From NCBI GenBank assembly GCA_049999805.1, contig JBNGIO010006333.1:219550-242674 (forward strand): DNA of 23,125 bases, written 5' to 3'. The translations under genes and the position numbers were made by a program. The notes below the pieces were generated by a model. It was not told the origin of the DNA, made no database searches, and saw nothing but the letters and a program-made list of their open reading frames with translations. Each line of letters begins with the position of its first letter. Position 1 is the first letter of the stretch. Shown here in pieces: positions 8,991 through 17,725 of the stretch. Origin of the DNA: Folioceros fuciformis. Taxonomy: Eukaryota > Anthocerotophyta > Anthocerotopsida > Anthocerotales.

Positions 8991-11881
8991 TCACGAGCCA
9001 GCCCTTGGACTGGGTGTCGAGCATCCTCTCTCTATGCACTAATTCAAATACATGAGAAGGTGTTCAGTTGTAGCGTTTGCTTGTTTCACAAAAGCGACCG
9101 CGCACTAGGAGCACTTCAAGTTAGGACTCACCTCTAAAAGGTAGCTGTGAAGCCGATCTAGAGTTTGAGGGAATGTTGTGGCTGTTATGTCCACTACACA
9201 CATGCCCTGCACACGGCGAAAGGAACTCAGCGTCACGGAAATTCCAAACAGAGCAGATTACCCTAACGCCCACCATTTCAGTCCCAAGAGCAAGGCCATT
9301 AGATGCCGCACCTGGGCTTCAAATGCTGTTAAGTAGTCTTGAATGACATGCAGCTTGTAGGTCAACGCCTCCTTCTCGGCCTGTTTCACTCTCATGAGTC
9401 GACAGCTACCCACAAGCATTCGCTCAAATGAAGTGCACCAGCACAGCGCTTGTCTACCTGTGCAAACTACTCTCTCATCTCACCTCAGAAGGCTGGTAAT
9501 CGCCAACCGACCTGCTTGCTATCCACTCATCCAAGAGAGCCTACAACACAAAACAATTCATGCGCTAGGCATAAGCACCAACCTCAGATACACCTAGCTA
9601 ACTATGCTTGAAAACGGGATTCTGGCTCCTTTTCGTGACAGATTTCACAGAAGAGCTCGAAAAGGATACCCGATGATCCGCCTCTGCCATTTTAAGAACG
9701 ATTGGTACCACAATGGACTTTGGCAGCTCCCGTGTGGGAGGCTTCTCCACCTGCAGGTGGACTTTTGCATCCCGATCTCCAGGACTTTGACTCTCTGCAA
9801 GATGTCTTCCATCTTCAATAGGACTCAAGACCACAGATATACACGTGCTCAGTACAGCATGCAAACACAGATTGTTGACCTGACTGGTTGATCTGGTCTG
9901 AGCGCGACTCTTCTAGATATCCAGGTTGGGAGCTTGACTCAGGACCTACACGTGAGGCCACCTTGTTTGAACCAACACTCGCTGCCTCATTCTTCTCAGC
10001 AGCTCTTTCATCGCTGTTTCCCAAAACTGTTTCGGTTGCTGCTTCTGTCCCAACCGGAGATGATGCCTTACTAGCTTCAGGCACACCTTCCTCACCACCT
10101 ACAGATGGAGACACCAAATCTGGGCGAGGAATAGCCTGAGTTTCCTTCTCTGTTGGGACTTTAGTCTTCTCGTCCATCAGATAGATTGCGGGATCCAGGT
10201 GTATGCCCTACAAAGAGAGTACCCACGCAAGAACACTAAACACAACGGTGGACACCAAAGTTTTTGAGCAAAGCCACCAAAAACAGGCCTCGCATGCACG
10301 AAGACACTGAAATCAGCCAGATGAATTTGAGCTGGCATTATCAATTCCAAGGGGTACCTCAATGATGACTGGCTTCCCATCTTTCATAGCCTTTTTAAGG
10401 TCTCCATCTAACCCTGCGACTTTCACAGCATGAGTCAGGATTCATGTCACAAGCAGAGGAGGATCTGAGTACACAAAAGGTGAAGGAATTTCAGAGGGAA
10501 CTTTGAACTCTCCCCCCTTTTTGTCAAGTGCTGGAAGCTTGATAGTAATCACACTAAGACATATCCTGTCACTATTTCAAAGAACTCAGTTGCGCTGAAG
10601 GCTATAAAAATGACCACAATCACTCACCTTTCCTCACAATGCGACACTCCCGACAAAATTCTGTGATTAGCTCTTCTGGAGATGAAAAATCTTTTTGCCA
10701 AATCGGTACATGTGGAAGTGGGGCATTGTCAGAAAGATCAGCGGCAGATCTGAGAAGCTCATAGACCATATCTGTCTGCACATTGACAAGTGATCGTCCA
10801 GGCTCCCATCTTGCCACAATAGACATCAGGGACAAGTGACTAGGCGTGACAAATGCTCACCTGCAGAACATTTGGAAGGTTGAGACGTTGTGCTAGTTGT
10901 GTTGCGATGGTTGATTTACCCACACATGCAGTGCCACATACGATAATGACAAGAGGCACTCTCTGGTGATGAAATCTGCAAGATAAAAGTCACCAACAAG
11001 AGCTCAGAGGTGGAATATCAAATAGGGGCCTTTATGCACGTAACGCAAACTGAACCCAAAGCAGGGGTACAGCTACTGCAACAAGTACTCCTCCCAAATA
11101 AAAGTCAATTGATGATGCACGGGGCGTGCTTCCGGACCTGGTCATCATTTTGTAGCGACTTATGTACTCATCTCCATAACCACGCCTCTCCATCAGCTGC
11201 CAGAAGCATTCCTTATCAGTGAGCATAGCACACCAGGGTAGAGATCGGCTGCAACAGGATATACCTTAAACAGATTGCCTTCCAAGTCGGATTGTGATCT
11301 GTAGAAACCAAAACATGACGACGAAATTCAGCCCCAGCAGAGCTTGAAAGAACAAAAGAACGTAACTAGGGGAATTGCAAATAGCAAATACCACTCGCTC
11401 CCTGAACACTTACACATCCAGCAAGCTGTTGTCTATGAGAAGTTTCTTCAACTCCAGAGCAATTTTGATGGCCACGTGATTAGGAATCTGTGATGCTAAC
11501 ACTCCACTCAGATGAAACCAACTATTCACATGAGCAGTCACAATCCCAACAACTTGAAATTTGTTAAGTGGCGGTGTGGACCTTAGTGACAGTGAGCATG
11601 CGGCTGACCAAGAAGCGTGACAGGACATAGTAATGATCCGAGTTGTTGCCTAACCATACCCTCACCTGAAAGGAGACCCTAGCATTTAGCCTTGGAAGAA
11701 CCAACAACAACCATGGCTGTAAGCAAATCAGGATCGCAGCAGGGAACAGTACCTTCACAAAATCATACTTGGATGACGTGTGCCTGGGAGGCCTGGTTGT
11801 GGGAACAATGGGCTGCGGCTCCTCTTCGTCCTCACCGTTACTCGATTCAGATGTAAATTCTGATCCTCCTGAAAAACTCAT
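8991..11881 (-). CDS. 2-phosphoglycerate-kinase-like P-loop protein (LPA1-related plant family)
   Basis: Fourteen minus-strand exons join into 472 residues: 11753-11881, 11582-11665, 11414-11487, 11265-11298, 11138-11196, 10861-10975, 10628-10775, 10358-10413, 9880-10207, 9670-9812, 9484-9540, 9312-9380, 9132-9206 and 8991-9038. Residues 39-126 match the ATP-cone-like region that precedes the kinase in archaeal 2-phosphoglycerate kinases (SRFLVSRMLTVTK, NHVAIKIALELKKLLIDN). Residues 128-165 carry the Walker A loop G141-T149 (GTACVGKST), then TDMVYELLR, EELITEFCRECR and GIHLDPAIYLMDE. Residues about 245-370 are a variable Ser/Glu-rich linker. The C-terminus resumes with IVVPIVLKMAEADH, HVIQDYL and TATTFPQTLDRLHSYLLE. 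Plant relatives are linked to phytic-acid content (rice LPA1), but the substrate here is unproven, and I cannot say which LPA1 subgroup it belongs to. The start is the first in-frame ATG; the open frame upstream begins only with GTG. The exon 9/10 junction is uncertain (weak acceptor). All other junctions keep family motifs intact. Confidence 0.85.
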
Positions 11882-12400
11882 GCTTCCGGTCCGCTTCCCC
11901 GCGCGCAACGCAGCAGAGCTACAAACCAGATCCCTTGAGCTCCTCGGTCCCAAGAAACGAATTCCCCACTCCACTTCAACGCCTCCGAGCCACTACCCCA
12001 CCATTACGCCTCGACGCAGCCACGTAAACTGCCGTTCGATACCGATACTGGAACGAACATTTTTTCCACTAGCCCGGTGCGCGGATCATCGGAGCCCGAT
12101 TCCAATCCATGCGCGTTGTAGCCTGGCAAGCCTCATCGGCTACAACAAGATGGAATTTAATATTTATCGTACAGATACTTTTGGACCCTCAAACATTATC
12201 CGAATAAGAAATGACACTAAACCACGGATAACTACACTTTGGGTTTTGGTTAGGGCCCCAGGGGGGGTACCTTCGTAAGTAAACCTGGGATGGGTTAGGG
12301 CCCATGGGCCTGAATGGGTTAAGACCGTGACATGTTAGAGCCCTATCACAATTCCATTCTTCGTCTCGCCTTGAGGTGGTTAAACTAGGATATGGCTGGG
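11882..12400 (-). promoter_or_regulatory. Probable 5' leader and promoter of the 2PGK-like gene
   Basis: This lies immediately upstream (minus strand) of the start codon. At 12248-12310 the sequence ggttagggccc occurs twice, and the second copy continues into a perfect 12-bp palindrome ggcccatgggcc at 12299-12310. GGCCCA (site II-like) elements are common in promoters of plant housekeeping genes, so a regulatory role is plausible but inferred. A third related word, gggttaag, follows near 12317. The open frame on the opposite strand (11769-12278) is antisense to the first exon and leader and is not called. Confidence 0.45.
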
Positions 12401-13585
12401 GCAACAATGTGAAATTTATATATTATGGATGCATGATTAGGATAGATATGTATGATAATTTGGATAGAGCTTGTTTGTCACTAATTATTATAGTTGCCAA
12501 CAATACAAGATCTTTGCATTAGCAGGAATAGGACCTTAATGACTTTGATTCAATGGCCCCTTAGTGACTTTGACTCAACGATAAATCATTTGAAAGGTCA
12601 AAAGTTTAATATGGACAAGATATTAATGAGCAATAGTCTATCAAACAATACAACTTGGAGGCCAAACATTTGATTAATGGCTTTGTGGTCTTACAAATCC
12701 CTAGGTTTGATGGACATCCTCTTCACATAACCCTGGGCAATGTCTACCTTGATAGGATTATACCAAGATCACATAAACATAAAGAAGGCTTTATAATAGA
12801 AGAGCAAGAACATAGAGACAACAATAAAGACTGACAAGAGGCTCAGCAACAAGACCCACAAGGGACTCACACGAAGACTCATACCAACCTTAGAGGAGGC
12901 CCTTTTATATACACTAGGAGAGACTGCTATACTATTATAGTACTACAGTCTAGTCCACAAACCCTTGAGACTTACCATAAGCCCTATAAGATTAATAACC
13001 ACTAACATCACAAATTATAACAAAATCTACTATTCCTATCATACCTCCTTCACAACACTTTCTTCAATGCACACTTCCTTCCAATAACTCTATTGAATGC
13101 ATACCTTTTCAATTCTTCATAAAACCTTATGGCACCCTATTCAATTCACACTTTCTTCACATAGCTTTATTCAATGGATGCCTCTTCACCCAACCTTATT
13201 GCAAAAACATCTCCTTAGACTCAACAAGGTCTAATCAAAACGGTCGGATTCTGCCATTTCGGGCTTTGCCAAATTTGAACTTTTGAAATTCATATCATGT
13301 ATCCACATTTACGTGCATTTATTTTCAGCGCTGCGTTAAGGTGCAAAAAAAAATGTGTCAAGTAACAGCGCAAACATCATGTATTGTGTCAGTATATGCG
13401 GATTTGCAGGTGTTCATATGTACAAATACATCATTGAACGTAGTAATCTGGCAGATATCACGTTGTTTGCGTTTTGTCCGATTTCATGTTTAGTCCTGAG
13501 TGTTTGATTTTTTTTATTTTTTTTTCTGTTCAGGCCGTTTCACTCAAATCGTCAAACTTGCGTATCTACCTTTCTTTCCAATCAA
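12401..13585. other. AT-rich intergenic block, probably transposon-derived
   Basis: Composition shifts sharply to AT-rich compared with the genes on both sides, and no open frame of any length survives. There is a 25-base-period direct duplication (12536-12556 and 12561-12581, gactttga core). Imperfect short repeats built on ttcaatgca and ttcttcac words run from about 13055 to 13195. Homopolymer tracts occur at 13348-13356 (A) and about 13509-13525 (T, interrupted by one A). This is typical of decayed retroelement sequence, but no terminal repeats or target-site duplications were found, so no element boundary is claimed. Confidence 0.5.
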
Positions 13586-13598
13586 TTGTTATGTGATA

Positions 13599-13800
13599 GT
13601 GAGCCGGTCCACCGGTGCACTATGTGTCATAGTGCGCTAGTAGACCGGTGCACTATATGGCAAGGTGCGCCGGTCTACCGGCGCATGAGCATGATATATT
13701 GTGCGCTGATCTACCGATGCATGAGGATGATATATTGTGCGCTGACCTACCGGCGCATGAGCATGATATTGTGCGCCGGTATACCGACGCACAATGCCCT
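13599..13800. repeat. Degenerate tandem array of short palindromic units (about six copies)
   Basis: About six units of 32-36 bases follow one another. Each contains a variant of tgcgccggtctaccggcgca followed by a spacer based on tgagcatgatat (last four units) or ctatatggca (first units). In the unit at 13666-13685 the core is a perfect inverted repeat with 9-bp arms and a 2-base centre; other copies are slightly imperfect. Units differ by substitutions and small length changes, so the array is old. It lies at the 3' side of the minus-strand reverse-transcriptase relic and may belong to that element's tail. Confidence 0.85.
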
Positions 13801-13829
13801 ATTCTCATTACATGTGAATGAAAAGCTTA

Positions 13830-15087
13830 GAGAGATGCTTGAAGGGGACCAAACCTTGCATTTAGATAGCTTGACCCGCAACCCCACCTTGGGGAGCTCT
13901 GATGAGAAGAAATCAAATGTTGCTTTGACTGTGACTCCTTGCCCAAGAATATGAGTGTCATCAGCCACGGAAGGGAAAAGGCATTCCCGAAATGCTAAGG
14001 CAGTAGAGGACAACGCACGAAAATGCGCCATTGCAAAAAGAGCACCCCCCAGCAGATCCCCTTGTCTTGTGCCTGTTGCTCAATAAAAAACTGAGACCCC
14101 CTCAATAGTTGGGCCGTGTTGGTAGTAGAGCTGGCGACATTCGCTCCTTCTATGGCGAGCCATAGAAGGAGCGAACAAAAGGGATAAGACTTGCCAATTG
14201 ACCTCCTGCACTCTTGAGCTCCGAGAAGATGACGACCCTAGAGACGGTGTTGAAAGCATTCTCAATATCAACCTGCAAAGCTACCCAATGAGGATGTAAC
14301 TCAAGGGCCACCAGGATGCCGAAAGCGGCAAATTCACACCCACCTGGAGTAGCAATCCCAAATTGGTGGAGTGCAAGATGCGCTTGGAAGTACTCTCGAA
14401 GTTGAATTGCGATACTTCGGCTAATTAGGCGCAAAAATACCTCCCCCACAGCGATAGGGCGCACTCCTGAGGTGGGCTTTTCCAATGTAGGTAGCCTACT
14501 AGCCACCAAAACTTAAGAGATTCGATTGGGAACTTCGTCCCTAGCCATAGCAGCTGCTAGTGTATAAAGCTCCGAAAAACCACTTGAGGGATCCTTAGGA
14601 GTGAAAAATAATCTCGAAAATGGTCATAAACTATGCCAGACAAACCCCCTGAAGAAAGTCGCGGCGCAGAAGAGAGTGGCTGCCCAAAAACAACCCTATC
14701 CAAGCAAAAAGGCTCTTCGACTGTGTGGTCAAGAAGATCTTGCAATATAGTGTCATGAGGTTCTGGATGAAGGGCATGAAGTGCAGCAAAGGTGTTCTCA
14801 GTTGCAGATGCAGCCGACCCTGGGCGCAATGCTCTAGCAGCCCGAGCATATTCACCATCCCTGCCCAACATGAAACACCACTTGAGACGCGCTTTTAATG
14901 GGTCATGGCATACCTTGTCAACCTTAATGACTCCAATCGAGATTTTGCTGCTAGTAGATCCTCCTCTTAAAGAGCTTGCCAGTCTCCGGATCAAAAACGG
15001 CGAAGGCAAGAGACCACCTACCTTACTATGACCTGACGGACCACCTCTAGAGCGCCGAAGACACCATCTAGGCAAAAAAAGGAACAA
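13830..15087 (-). pseudogene. Broken non-LTR (LINE-type) reverse transcriptase relic
   Basis: Read 15087 to about 13830 on the minus strand, the pieces follow reverse-transcriptase order. First come an upstream segment (KARLKWCFMLGRDGEYARAARAL) and SGGLSGIVYDHFRD. Next is GVRPIAVGEVFLRLISRSIA, then the palm-A-like QVDIENAFNTVSR with its catalytic Asp. After that come GTRQGDLLGGALFA, the ADDTH box and LPKVGLRVKLSKCKVWSP. The frame is interrupted by a shift near 14590, an in-frame TAA at 14513-14515, and a stop plus shift at the inverted repeat 14140-14175. No endonuclease, RNase H or complete 5' part was identified. It is a dead transposon fragment on the strand opposite to the NusB gene. Confidence 0.8.
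14140..14175. repeat. Perfect 17-bp inverted repeat inside the reverse-transcriptase relic
   Basis: The arm at 14140-14156 is the exact reverse complement of 14159-14175, with only the two bases ga between them. The first arm (minus-strand sense) encodes the expected end of the PFVRSFYGS segment. The second arm is a back-folded copy that creates a stop and destroys the frame. This looks like a templated foldback insertion after the element was already inserted. Not a terminator. Confidence 0.85.
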
Positions 15088-15109
15088 AATCCAAGCACCC
15101 TCATCCCTC

Positions 15110-15643
15110 GAGTCCTAAGTAAGGCGATTCAAGGGAAGACATAAGCAAGGTGAATATCATCATGTAGGTGCCTAGGGAGACGTCGGAAGAGACGAGGATA
15201 TGAAAAACAAGCATGAAAAAGAGCCAACAAATGATCCCCCGAAGCCAAAAACTTTGCATGATAGGAATAATGATGTAAAGCTGCACAATATGCATAAAGG
15301 TGTAAGATGCCATGACATATTCACGTAAAAAAAATCTCGATGTTTGTGTTGTCCCCGTCGGTATTCCATAGTATCCACCGCGCGTTGTGCAGGATTGATA
15401 AGCTATGACGGATTGATGAGAAGGACATAGTTATCCCCCTTGCCTTTACATCCTTAACCTGAAAGCGATATGCAGTGCCAACCTACTGAGGAGTAAATCG
15501 AAACGCTGGCAGCCGAAATTTGGAGGTACGGCAGGAGCCTGAGGTTGGTCTGTGATGACCTTCGAGTCTCCGTTGCGGCAGGCGGGAATCTGGATGGTCC
15601 TGGTATTTAAGGGTTTAGGTCTCAGGCTGTGAAGGCTGACACG
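15110..15643 (+). promoter_or_regulatory. Region upstream of the NusB-domain gene
   Basis: This 534-base stretch runs from the transposon relic to the NusB-gene start codon. The first half (to about 15350) is AT-rich and may still be transposon-derived; minus-strand frames there are hydrophobic but unlike any family I know. The second half is more balanced and is the likely promoter and 5' leader (tggtatttaaggg at 15600-15612 is a weak TATA-like word). No specific operator is recognised. Confidence 0.35.
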
Positions 15644-17190
15644 ATGCTATGCGTGAAAGCCCTATGGGCGTCAGCCAGGCTCGTGTCTGGTTGCTACTCT
15701 ACGGCTGCGGTGGTCAATGATGCTGGGCCGAGCACCAAGTACAAGGGCTCCAGTGTCGACAAGAAGGAGAAGCGACGATTTTACGTGACGCCGCCCCGTC
15801 CCAAGGAACGGTTGTATTTGAAACCGCCGCCTCCCGCCAAAGAGATCCCTGCCTTCGACAAGCTGGACAGGAAGGGCCATTTGCGAAGTCCTCGAGCTGC
15901 ACGGGAGCTAGCCTTGTGAGACTTTCACATCTTTGGCATCCTCTTTGTGTGGGGATGTTGGATTTGAGGTGAGATGAACCCTTGTGCAGATCTGTGTTGT
16001 ATGCAGCGTTGGTTTCTGGCGATCACCCGTTGCAGGTGTTTGACGAGCGTCTGCATCAGCGTCTAGGTGAGAAATGTTGTGCTTGCTGTTGTGGATCGTG
16101 GCTGCAGGATAGGTCTTCGGTACTGTGGGTAATAGGCATTGGTTTGTGGTTTGCGGGTGTTCTTGTTATTGACATTGGTGTGTGATTCTGGACTGGGAGC
16201 TGCAGCTGTGCGTGGCTCCTTTGACAAGAGTCTGCTGGAAACTTTCAGCCACAGCCCTGCAGATTTTGCGAACAATGAACCTGCACGCGATGAGGAGGCT
16301 TTTGCTGCCTTGCAAGGAGAGCAAGAGGAAGAATCAAATAGAGGTGACTGTCCGATTGCAGTGCACAGGCTGAAATCTGAAGTTACGGTAGTGAGCTGTA
16401 TTGACGATTTGTTTGCTAATTTCTGTTACGGATTGCCCTTTCTGTCCCGTGCAGAAGCTGAGGTACTTTCAGCCCCTGTTCAAATTGTTTACAACAAGTT
16501 TGTGCTCGGGTAATTCGATCAGAGTTCTCTTCTGGCTGTCCCGAGCTTCTCTTGCTTGCTTTTGTGTAATATAAATGATAAGTGACGCGATATTGGAACA
16601 ACGGCAGTTTGGCTAAACAACTCATAGAAGCTGCAGCAAACTCATGGCGTCAACGGGAGTCTATATTATCCGAGCTTATTCCTGTGATGTGGAAGGTAAC
16701 GCCTCATGACCACTTTTTTCTGGTCTTTCTTGGGTCCAGCCCATGAGTGTTTGGACGATATGCCGGTGACGGTCGTTCCTTTTTTTGTGTCATTCTTATC
16801 CATGTGTCAGACAGAGTACAAGTCCGTTGCGCTGCCCATCTGTATACTGCATTTAGCCCTTGCGGAGCTGGAAGTGTTCCAAACAAGTCCAAGCGTGGTT
16901 GTCAACGAGGTACAGACTTGTTCTGACCTTCCTCGAGGTCCTACTGAGAAGGGAAGTGCCATTTGTATTGAGCATCCATGAGGTGCATGTGGCAGGCTGT
17001 GGAATTGACAAAGCGGTACTGTGACGGTGTCTCTCCTCGAGTCGTGAATGGTTGTTTGGGATCTTACATTCGAAGGCGCAATCTGGAAAGAGCACAGGTG
17101 GAGACTGACCCGGTCGACAACCGCCTCAAGCTTGTGTCCGAACGGATGAAACCAGAGGAGTTGGGATGGAACGATGATTACAGGGAGTAG
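15644..17190 (+). CDS. NusB-domain protein, organelle-targeted (plant NusB-like)
   Basis: Seven exons join in frame: 15644-15915, 15990-16066, 16206-16343, 16455-16509, 16608-16695, 16811-16909 and 16996-17190, giving 307 residues with GT-AG introns. The N-terminus (MLCVKALWASARLVSGCYS) has Arg/Lys and no acidic residue, as in a mitochondrial or plastid transit peptide. A basic, Pro-rich stretch follows. SPRAARELALSVLYAALVSG (about 82-101) matches the first NusB helix, an acidic insertion separates it from EAEVLSAPVQIVYNK, and residues 211-307 (ICILHLALAELEVF, VVVNEAVELTKRYCDG, RVVNGCLGSYIRRR) match the NusB C-terminal helices. Bacterial NusB binds NusE/S10 and boxA RNA in rRNA antitermination; a plant organelle role in transcription or rRNA metabolism is inferred only. 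ATG 15644 is chosen because the in-frame GTG at 15629 is not a plausible eukaryotic start. An alternative acceptor 6 bases upstream of exon 3 would add two residues. Confidence 0.86.
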
Positions 17191-17725
17191 AGGGAACTTC
17201 TTGAGTCGTGTGCTCCGTGCGGGTCGTGGGGTTCTGAGAACTAAGCATTTTGCTCTAAAATAGAGCGATCTGAGGAGTCTGAGCAGTGCCGATAACAAAC
17301 AAACCTAGAGCTGCTGAAGTAGTATTGGTCTGCTGCATTTTGCTGTTATCCTGTCGCTTCATAGTCAACCTCGTGCATGGTGACTGGATATAGCTGCCAA
17401 GTTCCACCAGGCAGTGAACATCGTCATTCGATTCAAAAAAGTAGCTTCCTGCCCGGACATCACACATCGCTGAAGTGTAGAGCATCGACTGAGAATTTCA
17501 CAAGCATCTGCATCAATTCTCTTAACAGAACTAAACCGCTTTCTCTTTAAGAGGCGCGAGGTGATTGCTGCGTCATCGATTTGCGTGACTATGAACCCAA
17601 CATGTTCGTGCCTGCTCTAGCCACGAGGCTGGTAAATTACAAAGCAAACTTAGAACCGTAAGCTCTAAAACCGGACCTCGCTATACGCCTATTAGATAGC
17701 AGTTCCGGATTGAGGGAGCGGCGGT
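17191..17725. other. Convergent 3' region between the NusB and Ser/Gln-rich genes
   Basis: 535 bases lie between the two facing stop codons and must contain both 3' untranslated regions. I see no conserved coding sequence, no tRNA and no strong repeat. A minus-strand frame (17255-17485) has no recognisable content. Confidence 0.55.

Noticed and set aside
8991-11881. Naming the gene LPA1 outright
   Set aside because: Plants carry several related P-loop proteins in this group, and without a phylogeny the exact orthology cannot be set.
11882-11974. GTG-initiated N-terminal extension of the 2PGK-like protein
   Set aside because: No in-frame ATG lies in this extension and it resembles no family sequence, so the first ATG at 11881 is used.
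12401-13585. LTR retrotransposon with terminal repeats
   Set aside because: I could not find a pair of long direct repeats, a primer-binding site, or gag/integrase remnants in the AT-rich block.
13599-13800. Possible CRISPR array
   Set aside because: Units are adjacent degenerate tandem copies with similar, not unique, sequence between palindromes, and the context is a eukaryotic nuclear genome with spliced genes.
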